Notes: generated by a model from the letters alone, not told the origin. A DNA stretch of 32,125 nt from Trichocoleus sp. FACHB-40 (GCF_014695915.1 NZ_JACJPF010000089.1:1-32125); one strand, 5' to 3'. Counted from the first letter of the stretch, positions 7,955 through 16,103 are shown. A program made the numbers and translations.

Positions 7955-8019
7955 CAATTACTCTGTGTTCTCTGCGTTTTTTCAGTTCGTTTTTTCATAA
8001 ATCAAATAGGGCTGCTATA
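7955..8019 (-). repeat. Miniature TIR element, partial (C2-type interior)
   Basis: The right end AGGGCTGCTATA (8008-8019) is the inverted terminal motif of the TATAGCARTCCT family, with one change. The inner sequence, containing TTCGTTTTTTCATAAATCAAA (split here as TTCGTTTTTTC and ATAAATCAAATAGG), matches the reverse complement of the left half of the complete copy at 19868-19976. The far end is not recognisable. The left boundary is approximate. Confidence 0.6.
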
Positions 8020-8066
8020 AAAGGAAGTGATTAGCCGAACTGTATTGTAATTAGAGAGATTTTTGG

Positions 8067-8291
8067 ATGTCTTCTATTGAAAACCGCCTGGAAGCTTTTC
8101 GCAAACTGCCTTTACGCGCCCAACTCGCCCTTATTGCTTCGAGTCGCGCTAACCCGGTTTTAAGCAAAAATCAGGAATACATTGAGAATTTAGAACGCAT
8201 TCATGCAGAGTGCCTGGAAGAAGCGACCCCTGAGCAAAAAGCAGCTTACGATAAAGCTAAAGCTAATTTTGTGCCAAACGCTCCTGAATAA
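8067..8291 (+). CDS. Small conserved hypothetical protein
   Basis: A 74-residue, soluble, helix-rich protein with no motif I can name. The segment LPLRAQLALIASSRANPVLS is followed by a Glu/Lys/Ala-rich helix (HAECLEEATPEQKAAYDKAKANF). No signal peptide, cysteine pair or membrane segment is visible. It begins 48 bp after a miniature repeat element and its last 29 bp overlap the 3' end of the convergent M28 peptidase gene. Reading-frame quality and an ordinary amino-acid make-up support a real gene. The function is unknown. Confidence 0.65.
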   Translation: MSSIENRLEAFRKLPLRAQLALIASSRANPVLSKNQEYIENLERIHAECLEEATPEQKAAYDKAKANFVPNAPE

Positions 8292-9453
8292 TCCGATTTG
8301 CTGCCTCAACTGTAGCTTCTAGTAGTTTTGGATCTACTTGAGTGTCGTTGGGTGAGTGGTAGTTTGGATCTTGCCCACGATAGAAAAATATTGCTGGAAC
8401 CCCCGCCGAGGTAAATGATTGATGATCGCTGTTACCAGTGTCGCGGAATGTGGATATCTTCGGATCTGCTTTAGTCGCTAGTGCTGTCAGTTCTGATGTT
8501 CCACCTACAAGCAGCTTTTCATTCACGCCTACCATGTCGAAGTTTAGCATTGCCTGAAGTCCTTTGAGAAATTCTGGCGATGCTGAATTGACAAATGCCT
8601 TGGAACCATGTAAGCCATCTTCCTCACCATCGAAGGCGACGAACCAGATTTGGTTTGCTAGTGGCGTATTGGCAAGACGACGGGCGAGTTCTAGTACAAC
8701 TGCGGTGCCAGAGGCATTATCATTTGCTCCAGGCGAACCTAAAACTGAGTCGTAGTGACCGCCAAGCAAGATGCGGGGTGATGTGACACCGGGTTTGTGC
8801 GCGATCGCATTGTATCCTGTGACTTTACCCCCTTGGGTATTCACATTTAGAGTTGCCTCCAGCCGCGAGACGAGGGCTTTTTTTAGCAAGGGTTCGCCAC
8901 GTTCACCAGAAAGGGAGAACACGGGAATATTAACTTCACCACCCAGCGTCCCGGCGAGTTCGCCGGAGGATGTGTTAACAATTACTAAACCAACTGCACC
9001 AGCATTTTGTGCATTGCGTGCTTTGTCGAGAAAGCGGATTTCTCCCCGTCGTACAATAGCGATCGCATTTTTGACGTTAACAGCAGCAAATTCGTCAGGT
9101 TTTCCCACCCCAGGAACGCCAATCAGTGGTGCTTGCAGTTTACCAGCCCTTGAACCAACAAGCGCCCTTCCGTCTAGCTGGGCGTTATTAACCAGTAAAT
9201 TTGAGCCGTTATCCAAAAATTTCGGATAAGTAAAAGTCCCCACCTCTGTAACATAGCCAGATTCGCGATATTCTGCTAACAAGTAATCGCGGGCTTTCTG
9301 GATAGTTGGCGTCCCAGCTACACGCGGCCCCAAGCCTACCAAAGTCATAACATCGGCGTGGACGCGGCTTGGCGGTTGGGCTTTAACTCCGAGTAGGGAA
9401 AATAATAGCGTTCCTATTATCACCCACCACCAAAATCTAATACGGATTTTCAT
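8263..9453 (-). CDS. M28 family metallopeptidase with PA domain, membrane-anchored or secreted
   Basis: A 396-residue protein. The N-terminus (KIRIRFWWWVIIGTLLFSLLG) is a signal peptide or anchor, so the enzyme acts outside the cytoplasm. A protease-associated domain fills ~85-205. The zinc aminopeptidase domain follows with all expected ligands: His233 (GGHYDS), Asp245 (GANDNASGT), the catalytic Glu277/Glu278 pair (DGEEDG), Asp306 (NFDMVG) and His366 (YHSPND). The family removes N-terminal residues from peptides using two zinc ions. It is convergent with the small gene ending at 8291, overlapping it by 29 bp. It is complete and of typical length, with no sign of decay. Confidence 0.92.
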   Translation of the reverse strand: MKIRIRFWWWVIIGTLLFSLLGVKAQPPSRVHADVMTLVGLGPRVAGTPTIQKARDYLLAEYRESGYVTEVGTFTYPKFLDNGSNLLVNNAQLDGRALVGSRAGKLQAPLIGVPGVGKPDEFAAVNVKNAIAIVRRGEIRFLDKARNAQNAGAVGLVIVNTSSGELAGTLGGEVNIPVFSLSGERGEPLLKKALVSRLEATLNVNTQGGKVTGYNAIAHKPGVTSPRILLGGHYDSVLGSPGANDNASGTAVVLELARRLANTPLANQIWFVAFDGEEDGLHGSKAFVNSASPEFLKGLQAMLNFDMVGVNEKLLVGGTSELTALATKADPKISTFRDTGNSDHQSFTSAGVPAIFFYRGQDPNYHSPNDTQVDPKLLEATVEAANRIIQERLAQN

Positions 9454-9639
9454 GGAAACAGATCCTCGCCGATATCAGCGTTGACTCTCTTGTTGCATTA
9501 TGAGCGCTCTTTCTGTGATCTAGCACCTCCACCCCCAAGACGGTTCGGTGTTCCCTTGCGGTTCCTGCTTCTGGTACACCCACTTACTCAGATGTGACGC
9601 GATCGCTTAGCATCTAATTGATATTACAAACATAAGCTC

Positions 9640-10176
9640 ATGCAAGACCAAGTTCTACCTACAGTTCTGGATAACATTTTCCGCGACCACAGTACGCCGG
9701 ATGCAGTTTTTTCTGCTGGAGTGTCAGCGTTAGGTGAAGTCTTGCAATGCGATCGCATTTTTCTCTACTTGCGAGATCCACACACGCGCATTGGTAAAGT
9801 TCCTTACTGCTGGCTTCGCAGTTCTGAGTATCCCAATATCCTTGACTCCGACTGGAAACAAGAACCAGAATCTTTGCCACAAGAAGATCCGTTATTTGCT
9901 GCCGCACTGCGTACAGAACCATCTATCTTTGTAGAAGATGTTGAAACAGCTAACCCCCAAGTAGTTAATAAAGCTTTCGAGGAAAAAGAGTTTGGGCATC
10001 GAGCATTAGTTCACGCTCACCTATGCTTTGATGGTGTGTTGTGGGGAATTTTGCAACCTTGTGTTTTTGGTGAACCTAGAGTCTGGACTCAGCAAGACCG
10101 ATCTATTATTGCCGCAGTTACAGAAAAGTTCACACCTTTGGCTGTTGCCTATATAAAGGCTGCTAATTCTAAGTAG
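9640..10176 (+). CDS. Single GAF domain protein
   Basis: A 178-residue protein made of one GAF domain: VLPTVLDNIF and TPDAVFSAGVSALGEVLQCDRIFLYL at the start, FGHRALVHAHLCFDGVLWGILQPCVFGEPRVW in the core, and a terminal DRSIIAAVTEKFTPLAVAY helix. GAF domains bind small molecules or a bilin. The Cys residues present (C55, C72, C128, C142) are not in the canonical bilin-attachment Cys-His arrangement that I can recognise, so a chromophore is not claimed. There is no effector domain in the chain, so it presumably acts by contact with another protein. It is alone on the plus strand and ends at a convergent palindrome (10267-10292). Confidence 0.82.
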   Translation: MQDQVLPTVLDNIFRDHSTPDAVFSAGVSALGEVLQCDRIFLYLRDPHTRIGKVPYCWLRSSEYPNILDSDWKQEPESLPQEDPLFAAALRTEPSIFVEDVETANPQVVNKAFEEKEFGHRALVHAHLCFDGVLWGILQPCVFGEPRVWTQQDRSIIAAVTEKFTPLAVAYIKAANSK

Positions 10177-10266
10177 ATTCCATATTAAAAAACATCTGAG
10201 ATTCAAGGTTGAATTGTCAGCCTTGGATGTGACATTATCCGGCACAAAAAGATAAATACTTGCTTA

Positions 10267-10292
10267 CTTTTAAACAAACTCTTGTTTAAAAG
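10267..10292. terminator. Bidirectional terminator-like palindrome between convergent genes
   Basis: CTTTTAAACAA (10267-10277) and TTGTTTAAAAG (10282-10292) form a perfect 11-bp stem with a 4-nt loop. It lies between the ends of the GAF gene (10176) and the SLH gene (10295) and is A/T-rich on both flanks, so it could end transcription from both sides. Confidence 0.5.
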
Positions 10293-10294
10293 CA

Positions 10295-10663
10295 TTATTT
10301 ACCTGTTGTATCAGATGATTCGCCAGATAAGGTGCCAACGCGATCGCTTAATTCTCGAAGTTGTTCGTTTAACTGCCTCTGCCGTTGAATCAATGCTTCC
10401 ACCTCTTCCCTGGTCGCTAAGCCTGCCCTCTCGCTAGGGATGAGTTGATTTAACTGATTTAAGCAAGCATTTAAAGCGGCAGCAAATTCATAGCGACTCA
10501 CAGAACGTTCGCCTCGGTAAGTACCATCAGGATACCCAGAAAGGCAACCCCTCTGGGAATTGGCATCATTTTGCGTGCTAGGAACTTGTGCCAGGGTTTT
10601 TAATGGGTAGGAGACGGTTGCAGCTAACAGTAAGGTAGTTGCAATCAATGAAGTCTTAAGCAT
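10295..10663 (-). CDS. Short secreted SLH-domain protein (truncated porin-like N-terminus)
   Basis: A 122-residue protein: a signal peptide (1-~25, ending ..TLAQ), an SLH-type segment GCLSGYPDGTYRGERSVSRYEFAAALNACLNQLNQL split over ~39-75, then a coiled coil with heptads of Leu/Glu/Arg (EALIQRQRQLNEQLRELSDRVGTL). This is the N-terminal architecture of cyanobacterial SLH-porins of the Som/iron-uptake-porin type, which continue into a beta barrel of several hundred residues. Here the stop comes right after the coiled coil and there is no barrel. It may be a free-standing peptidoglycan-binding periplasmic protein or a truncated porin. The two Cys flanking the SLH segment (C40, C67) could form a disulfide. 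Confidence 0.75.
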   Translation of the reverse strand: MLKTSLIATTLLLAATVSYPLKTLAQVPSTQNDANSQRGCLSGYPDGTYRGERSVSRYEFAAALNACLNQLNQLIPSERAGLATREEVEALIQRQRQLNEQLRELSDRVGTLSGESSDTTGK

Positions 10664-11016
10664 TATCGTAGTTCCAAGTTATCTACTCCTTTACTGTATC
10701 AAACCCGTTTGCCGGGAAAGGAACTGGAAACTTGACAATTGACCTCCCGTCTTCATCCACCCAGCCAGCTTAATTCCGGTTGATTCCCACATCACGCCGC
10801 AAGCGGGGTGGGGTTCCTTTGCCAAAGGGGATTACGAGTAATCAACCAGACACCAGATCACAGCGATCGCACTTAGAAAATGGGGGAATTTGCCCTACTT
10901 GCGATCGCGATCACTCTAAAACCTCAGTAATTTCACAGACTTCCTGTGGAATGGATCGCTTTACACAAACTTTAAAAAGGCGATATTTAGAGTGTAGAGT
11001 TCACGCCCCAAAAACA
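10664..11016. other. 353-bp intergenic region, divergent
   Basis: Lies between the SLH gene (minus) and a small plus-strand gene and should hold promoters for both. The plus-strand frame stays open here back to 10780, but the implied peptide is low in hydrophobic residues and rich in Ser/Arg/Thr and is probably not translated. It contains HIP1 sites near 10864 and 10901. I recognise no gene or RNA. Confidence 0.5.
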
Positions 11017-11232
11017 ATGTCCCCAGTAAATCTTCTCCCCGGTGCCATTTCTGAAATTCTTGCCAGCGTTGCTGAAACGGGCGTGCTTACTTTGGCTGAC
11101 CGCTATGGACTGATGGCAGCTGCTCTAGATGAGTCCTTAGATGAAGAAGATAGAAGCTCTCTCAATAGATTGCTCCGTGCAGTGCTAAAAGGACGAGTTC
11201 AGGTAGTAGAGCAACTCTCCATAGCAGCATAA
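11017..11232 (+). CDS. Small conserved cyanobacterial protein of unknown function
   Basis: A 71-residue protein from the ATG at 11017 (MSPVNLLPGAISEILASV). It is helical, with TLADRYGLMAAALDESLDEEDRSSLNRLLRAVLKGRVQV, a segment that I recall as a recurring short cyanobacterial hypothetical protein. The open frame continues upstream to 10780, giving a 150-residue version, but the additional 79 residues read like translated spacer, so the internal start is preferred. There is no signal peptide or membrane helix. No function is proposed. Confidence 0.65.
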   Translation: MSPVNLLPGAISEILASVAETGVLTLADRYGLMAAALDESLDEEDRSSLNRLLRAVLKGRVQVVEQLSIAA

Positions 11233-11341
11233 TATCGAATTTGTTTACTATGCTTCGCTGTCGGGACAATGGGCGTTGAACCAAAAGCAGCGATCGCACT
11301 TGCAGACAAACACTCAAACACTCATTAACTTTTCCCCATTT

Positions 11342-11614
11342 TCACCTATCTCTGTCAGCTCTAGGACTAAAAAACTCTTTGCAAGATACCTGCACCACAT
11401 CTTCAAAACCTAGACTTTCAAGATAAGTTATCCACCCTTCTACACTTGGGTCTATCTCCAAAGTTCGTAATATAAGTGCCACTTCTGCAATTTCTGGCAC
11501 AACCCAAATTTTATAACAACGAGGCTCTTGTGCATCAAACGAAAATTCAACTGCTAACCAGTCAGGGATAGGATTTTCTTTTGGTTCAGCCTTCGCTCTA
11601 AAGCAGAATGTCAT
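11342..11614 (-). CDS. Small hypothetical protein
   Basis: A 90-residue soluble protein I do not recognise. It reads MTFCFRAKAEPKENP.., a strand-rich middle (CYKIWVVPEIAEVALILRTL), then YLESLGFEDVVQVSCKEFF. There are no membrane segments or obvious catalytic motifs. Its start codon overlaps the left end of a miniature repeat element (TATAGCAATCTT at 11614-11625), so its promoter must lie within or beyond the element. The alternative is a spurious ORF, but amino-acid composition is ordinary and no competing frame is better. Confidence 0.5.
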   Translation of the reverse strand: MTFCFRAKAEPKENPIPDWLAVEFSFDAQEPRCYKIWVVPEIAEVALILRTLEIDPSVEGWITYLESLGFEDVVQVSCKEFFSPRADRDR

Positions 11615-11711
11615 ATAGCAATCTTATTTGAGTTATCGCCAGCCCTTCAGATACCCGACTTCTTAGAGAAGTCGGGTATCTCGCCTTCTCTAATTATTGA
11701 GGACTGCTATA
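11614..11711 (+). repeat. Miniature TIR element A (98 bp, complete)
   Basis: The left end is TATAGCAATCTT (11614-11625) and the right end AGGACTGCTATA (11700-11711), which are inverted copies with two differences. The interior carries a near-perfect palindrome: AGATACCCGACTTCT (11649-11663) pairs over 15 bp with AGAAGTCGGGTATCT (11667-11681) around a 3-nt loop. Shares its left 23 bp style (..TTATTTGAGTTAT) with the copy at 22423-22525. Non-autonomous element. Confidence 0.7.
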
Positions 11712-11800
11712 GCAATCCTAATTTATTTATTAAATTATTTCTTTTCTCTTCCTCTGTATTCTGGAGCGCCTCAGGGGTTCGTTTAAAAAACTAGAGACGC
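11708..11800 (+). repeat. Miniature TIR element A2, right end eroded
   Basis: Begins TATAGCAATCCT (11708-11719), sharing its first 4 bp with the end of element A. The interior (TTTCTTTTCTC.., CTGGAGCGCC, GGTTCGTTTAAAAAAC) follows the reverse complement of the complete copy at 19868-19976. The right terminal repeat is not found, so the end is approximate. Confidence 0.55.
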
Positions 11801-11817
11801 GAAATTTAGTATTTTTA

Positions 11818-12261
11818 CTAGCCCAGAAATTCGTGGATGTAATCAGCTAAACTTTGCTGCAATTTCAAGTCAGTGCTAGGAATTGGGGTTAAATAAAAAC
11901 GTCGTCCTGATACAAGCCTGAGACTAAGCCTGTAAAAATGAATCCATATTAAGTTAGATTTTTCTACTTGAACTCCAGCAACCTTATCCAATGAATAGCT
12001 GATTATTTGGGTTCCCAGCCAACCTTTTTGTTTAAAAGTTACCCGATTAATATTTTTATCAAATAGGCAAGTTTTAACCGGACTCCCAAATATCATAAAG
12101 TTGGCGCAAGCAATGCAAAACAACCCAAAAAAATCAACAGGTGGGTTGGACGATAGAAAAATAAAAAGTCCGACGACAGCTGTAAAACCGCTCAATATCC
12201 AAACCCCAACTGGGCGTTCTCGCAAAGTGAGTAATGTAAAAGTTTGCTGAACCACTTTCAT
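11818..12261 (-). CDS. Conserved membrane protein with C-terminal PH-like region
   Basis: A 147-residue protein. Residues ~18-38 and ~43-60 are two hydrophobic helices (WILSGFTAVVGLFIFL; VDFFGLFCIACANFMIF). The remainder is strand-rich and reads like the small soluble domain of cyanobacterial two-helix membrane proteins: CLFDKNINRVTFKQKG, SYSLDKVAGVQVE, YRLSLRLVSGRRFYLTP, ending SLADYIHEFLG. The pattern of a short helical hairpin followed by a bPH-like domain is my inference. The function is unknown. The gene is alone on the minus strand. Confidence 0.6.
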   Translation of the reverse strand: MKVVQQTFTLLTLRERPVGVWILSGFTAVVGLFIFLSSNPPVDFFGLFCIACANFMIFGSPVKTCLFDKNINRVTFKQKGWLGTQIISYSLDKVAGVQVEKSNLIWIHFYRLSLRLVSGRRFYLTPIPSTDLKLQQSLADYIHEFLG

Positions 12262-12380
12262 AACATTACTAATAATGACGATTAACTCTACACCCTAGCT
12301 TGCTCGCGGTTCTCTGCTGACGCAAGTCTTACATGATAGCGGCTTTTTTAAGGGCGCATTAAATTAAGTATAATTCCTAC

Positions 12381-12462
12381 TATAGCAATCCTAAATGATT
12401 CGTGAACTTCTGTAGGAACAGGGCAGTGCGGTGTCCCTACGCCAGGGCGAACACTCGTATGG
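12381..12462 (+). repeat. Miniature TIR element B (right end eroded)
   Basis: TATAGCAATCCT (12381-12392) is followed by AAATGATTCGTGAAC, then an imperfect hairpin GTAGGAACAGGGCA / TGCGGTGTCCCTAC (12412-12440), then CCAGGGCGAACACTCGTA. This is the reverse complement, in the same order, of the copy at 22423-22525. The right terminal repeat is missing. Confidence 0.65.
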
Positions 12463-12507
12463 AAAATTCTTGCCTTAGATTTTTTAATTTTTAATTTATT
12501 ATGAGCA

Positions 12508-13233
12508 TCAAGGCACAAAAGCCAACACCGATACTGGGGTCCCAGAACCACCTTTTAACCGTAAAATTCCAATTACTAATGTGGTGCCAGAAGGCGGTAA
12601 TTGATGGAGGTTGGTTAAATTTTCTAGAACAATTCTAGGGGTTTCTAGTACAAGTTTATTACTTGTAAAAGCTTCGTCGATTCCCGGATCTACTCCGTGA
12701 GTATCAATTCCAATCCCAGCGATCGCACGTTTTTCTAGCAAGAATCGGGTTGCTTCAGCGCCAAACCCTGGAAAATGAAATTTACCAGGCTCAACTTGAT
12801 TGAAAAAGGCTCCAATATCGCCCCATCTTTCTTGCCAACCTGTATACAACAATACAGCACTACCATTTTGTATGCAGTGGTGTTGCTCCTCCCAGTTGAG
12901 GACATCATCTATTGTTAAAGCATAGTCAGGATTCTCAATGGTTTTGTGGCGAATGTCGATTACAATAGCTGGCACAACCAAGGACTCGGATGGATAACTA
13001 TCAATCCCCATTCCATCTGGATAAAAGCTATTCGGCGCATTGATATGAGTGCCACTATGTTCGCCCATCGAAAATCGTCGCAGATAGTAACCATCTTTTT
13101 CTAATTCGGCTACTGACTCAAATTCAACGGGCGGATCGTTTTGCCATATGGGAATTTTTGGGTCAATTACATGACTGAGGTCTACAATTTTTGTGTAGGT
13201 GATGCTTTTGAGATTGGGTGAATTTGATGTCAT
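12508..13233 (-). CDS. Cyclase family protein (KynB-like metal hydrolase) with altered metal motif
   Basis: A 241-residue protein from the Met at 13233; the longer frame to 13332 would overlap the next gene. It belongs to the cyclase/arylformamidase-like family: DLSHVIDPKIPIW at the start, the signature H59-SGT-H63-I-N65-AP, the central GSAVLLYTGW strand and GIGIDTHGVDPGID near the end. In the family signature HxGTHxDxP the Asp is a metal ligand; here it is Asn65, and the usual following His is Ser69. The rest of the fold looks intact. The substrate is unknown; kynurenine formamidase is only a relative. The gene is 50 bp downstream of the GNAT gene on the same strand, so they may be co-transcribed. 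Confidence 0.82.
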   Translation of the reverse strand: MTSNSPNLKSITYTKIVDLSHVIDPKIPIWQNDPPVEFESVAELEKDGYYLRRFSMGEHSGTHINAPNSFYPDGMGIDSYPSESLVVPAIVIDIRHKTIENPDYALTIDDVLNWEEQHHCIQNGSAVLLYTGWQERWGDIGAFFNQVEPGKFHFPGFGAEATRFLLEKRAIAGIGIDTHGVDPGIDEAFTSNKLVLETPRIVLENLTNLHQLPPSGTTLVIGILRLKGGSGTPVSVLAFVP

Positions 13234-13283
13234 ACTATTATTTTTGATTTTGAAAAGCGCGATCGCGTATTTGCGCCGCTTCC

Positions 13284-13757
13284 CTAATCGAATTCCATCA
13301 GCATTTCTATCGTACTCAGGCGAAAGCCGCAAGCAGAAAATAATCGCCTCGCCGCATCGTTAACAGCAGTAGTATCGAGGCGAATTTGTTTGACTCCCAT
13401 CCTGTTAAAATGTTCAATAGTCCGCATCACCATCTGCCGCGCAATCCCGGCGTGACGATATTCCTCCTCAACCCAGAGGTCGTGAATAAAACCGTATTCC
13501 TGTAAACGATAAATTGGGATTTCCTGTTCTACTGTCGCCACGAGGAATGCTCCCAGTTGTCCTGGTTCAGCCTCAGCCACTAGGAAGATGTTGCGATCGC
13601 TAGTCGTCATCCTACTCAACCAGTTCTTATAACGCAACTCTGGATTAGGTAAAAATCCATATTTTGCTGAGTCCCACTTTTCGTGCAACGCACAAATCTT
13701 GGCAACCATTGGTAGAACGGCTGGTACATCAGCAGGTGTAGCAGAACGGATAAGCAT
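13284..13757 (-). CDS. GNAT family N-acetyltransferase
   Basis: A 157-residue protein from the ATG at 13757 (MLIRSATPADVPAVLPMV), the classic GNAT opening. The open frame runs further back to 13961, but the extra residues precede the domain and would overlap the divergent SelO gene. Acetyl-CoA-binding motif A is present as DLWVEEEYRHAGIARQMV (a Q/RxxGxA-type loop: R-H-A-G-I-A). The end GVKQIRLDTTAVNDAARRLFSACGFR is motif B. The substrate is not predictable. It is divergent from selO, with 163 bp between the two starts. Confidence 0.88.
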   Translation of the reverse strand: MLIRSATPADVPAVLPMVAKICALHEKWDSAKYGFLPNPELRYKNWLSRMTTSDRNIFLVAEAEPGQLGAFLVATVEQEIPIYRLQEYGFIHDLWVEEEYRHAGIARQMVMRTIEHFNRMGVKQIRLDTTAVNDAARRLFSACGFRLSTIEMLMEFD

Positions 13758-13920
13758 ATCTCTATCGTTTGATGCTGAACCTATATACTTACTTATCCGT
13801 AGCATAGAAATGGAATGACTGGCAAAGTGCGATCGCTCTGGCATGGTGACGCTACACAAAACCAGACTGCCTAGACTGTATACCTCTTGAATTTTATTTG
13901 CCTGGTATTTTTGACAGCTT

Positions 13921-15369
13921 ATGACCCCTGAAAATTCCTCCAATCCCTTTCTCAACCTCAATTACGATTCGGCGCTAGAAGCTTTAGGCGACGATTTTTT
14001 TGATGAAGTCGCAGCAGCAGAATTTCCTAAACATATTCTGCGCTTCCGCAATGACGAATTAGTCCCAAAGCTGGGACTAAAGCCAGAAGAAGTCACGGAC
14101 GAAGATTTTATCGAAGCTTTTGGTAAATTTCAAGGAAGAAAACCTTTTTTGGCTTTGCGTTACCACGGTTATCAATTTGGCGAATACAATCCCCGCTTAG
14201 GAGATGGTAGAGGATTTCTCTACGGTCAAGTGCGAGGAACCGATGGAGAACTTTACGATTTTGGAACTAAAGGTTCTGGTACTACTCCCTACTCTAGAGG
14301 TGGCGATGGTAGGTTAACGCTAAAAGGTGGAGTAAGAGAAGTTTTAGCTTCAGAAGCACTTCACTATCTAGGCGTTTATACTTCTCGCTGTCTGTCAATG
14401 ATTGAAACTGGAGACGCGCTTTGGCGAGGCGATGAGCCTTCTCCAACTCGGTCTTCTGTGATGGTTCGTTTTAGTCGTTCTCATATCCGTTTTGGGACGT
14501 TTGAACGGTTGCATAATTTCGCTCGAAAAGATTTAATTCAACAGCTTTTAGATCATGTAATTGTGCAATATTATCCCCACCTCAAAGATAAGCAAGACCG
14601 CTATGCACTTTTTTACGCAGAGTTAGTGCAACGAGTGGCGATGCTTGTGGCTCAATGGATGTCTGTGGGTTTTTGTCATGCTGTTTTGAACACAGATAAT
14701 ATGTCAATTACTGGGGAAAGTTTCGATTATGGCCCCTTCGCTTTTATTGACACGTATAATCCGCAATTTACTGCGGCATACTTTGATTATTACGGGCGTT
14801 ACAGTTACGGCAATCAACCGGGAATCTGCAAGTTGAATTTAGAAATGCTTCAAGACCCACTTTCAGCCGTGATTCCGGTTGAAGATATGCAAGTTATTTT
14901 AAAGGAGTTTGACGAGCATTATTACCAGACTTACAATGAGCGAATGCTGAATAAGTTGGGTTTGGCAAATCTTGCTCAGCCGGAAGCTGAAGAATTGCTG
15001 ATGTCAACTCTGACATTGCTGCAAAAAACTCAAGTGGGTTATCACACTTTCTTTTCAGAACTGACAGAACAGTTTAACCGCAATTGGCGCGACGATGCGG
15101 CAAATATTCTGAAATCAGATAGCTTTTTAAATTTAAGTGAGGCGGCAGGATTATTAGAAGCTTGGCGAAATTTATATCTGCAAACTTTGCTTAGCTTACC
15201 AGAAAGCGAGATGGATAATATGCTTGAGCGGTTGCAGCGTCATAATCCAAAAACTGTGTTACTCAGACCAGAAATAGAGGCAGTTTGGGAGAAAATTGAT
15301 CAAGAAGATAATTGGGAACCTTTTTATCAATTGATTTCGCGGCTACGATTTCATCAGGATGCGGCGTAA
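13921..15369 (+). CDS. selO: SelO/YdiU family protein adenylyltransferase (AMPylase)
   Basis: A 482-residue pseudokinase-fold enzyme; the family transfers AMP from ATP to Ser, Thr or Tyr of target proteins and is tied to redox stress responses in bacteria. Visible family features are [17 protein letters not shown] (81-97), the ATP-loop region [18 protein letters not shown] (114-131), the catalytic core HAVLNTDN with Asp259/Asn260 (253-260), and the flanking Asp269 in FDYGPFAF (metal ligand). The length matches family norms. No selenocysteine or C-terminal CSS-type tail is seen. A 15-bp-stem palindrome follows directly (15377-15408). The ATG at 13921 has a weak ribosome-binding site. Confidence 0.93.
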   Translation: MTPENSSNPFLNLNYDSALEALGDDFFDEVAAAEFPKHILRFRNDELVPKLGLKPEEVTDEDFIEAFGKFQGRKPFLALRYHGYQFGEYNPRLGDGRGFLYGQVRGTDGELYDFGTKGSGTTPYSRGGDGRLTLKGGVREVLASEALHYLGVYTSRCLSMIETGDALWRGDEPSPTRSSVMVRFSRSHIRFGTFERLHNFARKDLIQQLLDHVIVQYYPHLKDKQDRYALFYAELVQRVAMLVAQWMSVGFCHAVLNTDNMSITGESFDYGPFAFIDTYNPQFTAAYFDYYGRYSYGNQPGICKLNLEMLQDPLSAVIPVEDMQVILKEFDEHYYQTYNERMLNKLGLANLAQPEAEELLMSTLTLLQKTQVGYHTFFSELTEQFNRNWRDDAANILKSDSFLNLSEAAGLLEAWRNLYLQTLLSLPESEMDNMLERLQRHNPKTVLLRPEIEAVWEKIDQEDNWEPFYQLISRLRFHQDAA

Positions 15370-15376
15370 TACTCGC

Positions 15377-15408
15377 AATCGTTCCCAGGCGGTCGCCTGG
15401 GAACGATT
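15377..15408. terminator. Palindrome between selO and convergent gene
   Basis: AATCGTTCCCAGGCG (15377-15391) and CGCCTGGGAACGATT (15394-15408) form a perfect 15-bp stem with a 2-nt loop. It is 8 bp after the selO stop and 10 bp before the end of the convergent gene, an ideal place for a bidirectional terminator. The CCCAGGCG core is common in dispersed cyanobacterial palindromes. No T-run follows. Confidence 0.6.
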
Positions 15409-15417
15409 ATAAATCAC

Positions 15418-15612
15418 TTATTTTTCCTCAATTGGTCGTTCAGTAGCAGCCGCATTTTCTGGCGCTTCATCAAGTCTTGTTGAATCGCTAGCTTCATTAA
15501 TAACACCCTGGGGAGCTGGTGTAGATTCATCAGCAGCAGCATTAATCAAACCGTCAGCATTTATGTTGGTTTTTGCTGAAGCACCTTTATGGCTGGCATG
15601 ACCGCTAGGCAT
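15418..15612 (-). CDS. Small disordered hypothetical protein
   Basis: A 64-residue protein from the ATG at 15612 (MPSGHASHKGASAKTN). A good Shine-Dalgarno (GAGGA, 7 nt upstream) supports this start over the longer frame to 15699. The sequence is Ala/Glu/Ser/Pro-rich and hydrophilic, without a hydrophobic core, so it is probably unstructured. It has no motif I recognise. It is convergent with selO. Confidence 0.6.
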   Translation of the reverse strand: MPSGHASHKGASAKTNINADGLINAAADESTPAPQGVINEASDSTRLDEAPENAAATERPIEEK

Positions 15613-15834
15613 AACTATGTCCTCAATTATGTTAACTATACACTCCAGCTTAAACTTATTTGTTGTCAGGAATACCCTACCTTGAGGCTTAAATTTCACC
15701 TATAAATTATCAGAGATATTGTGTATTTAATTTGTATATAGGTACACTTAGGGAGAGGTGTCAGTTATCTGCTACTTTTGACAACTGACAAAAAATGATT
15801 AATTGATATTTTCAATTAAATGCACTACAACTTC

Positions 15835-16044
15835 TCAGGAATTTTGCAAATTAACCTCAAAAGTTTGACCTCCCACAGTCACGCGATCGCCTGCTACTAA
15901 CTGCCGTCCGCGTCTGGTTTCCAGTGTGCCGTTGACTAAAACTTCACCATCTTGAATCCTTAGCTTGGCTTCGCCGCCAGTCATCACTACACCTGTAAAC
16001 TTCAAAAACTGATCCAGTTTAATTGTGTTGTCGCTTTTCGTCAT
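15835..16044 (-). CDS. S4-domain RNA-binding protein (YbcJ-like)
   Basis: A 69-residue, single-domain protein. The S4 signature is clear: IKLDQFLKFTGVVMTGGEAKLRIQDGEVLVNGTLETRRGRQLVAGDRV (split at ~9-56), matching the small S4 proteins of the YbcJ type that bind structured RNA. There are no other domains. It is upstream of no obvious partner; tspO begins beyond it on the same strand. The start ATG at 16044 has no strong Shine-Dalgarno. Confidence 0.85.
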   Translation of the reverse strand: MTKSDNTIKLDQFLKFTGVVMTGGEAKLRIQDGEVLVNGTLETRRGRQLVAGDRVTVGGQTFEVNLQNS

Positions 16045-16103
16045 ATTTGGCGATGAAGGGCATACTGCTTACTACCATCTAATTTTAGTTGTAGAAAGGC
16101 AAC

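Noticed and set aside
10780-11016. Upstream extension of the small gene at 11017
   Set aside because: The added residues read like translated spacer with HIP1 codons, and the conserved part begins at the ATG at 11017.
11649-11681. Intrinsic terminator for the gene at 11342-11614
   Set aside because: It lies upstream of that gene's start on the minus strand and inside a miniature element, and it lacks a T-run.
13758-13961. N-terminal extension of the GNAT gene
   Set aside because: The GNAT domain opening (MLIRSATPADV) begins at 13757, and the extension would overlap the divergent selO start.
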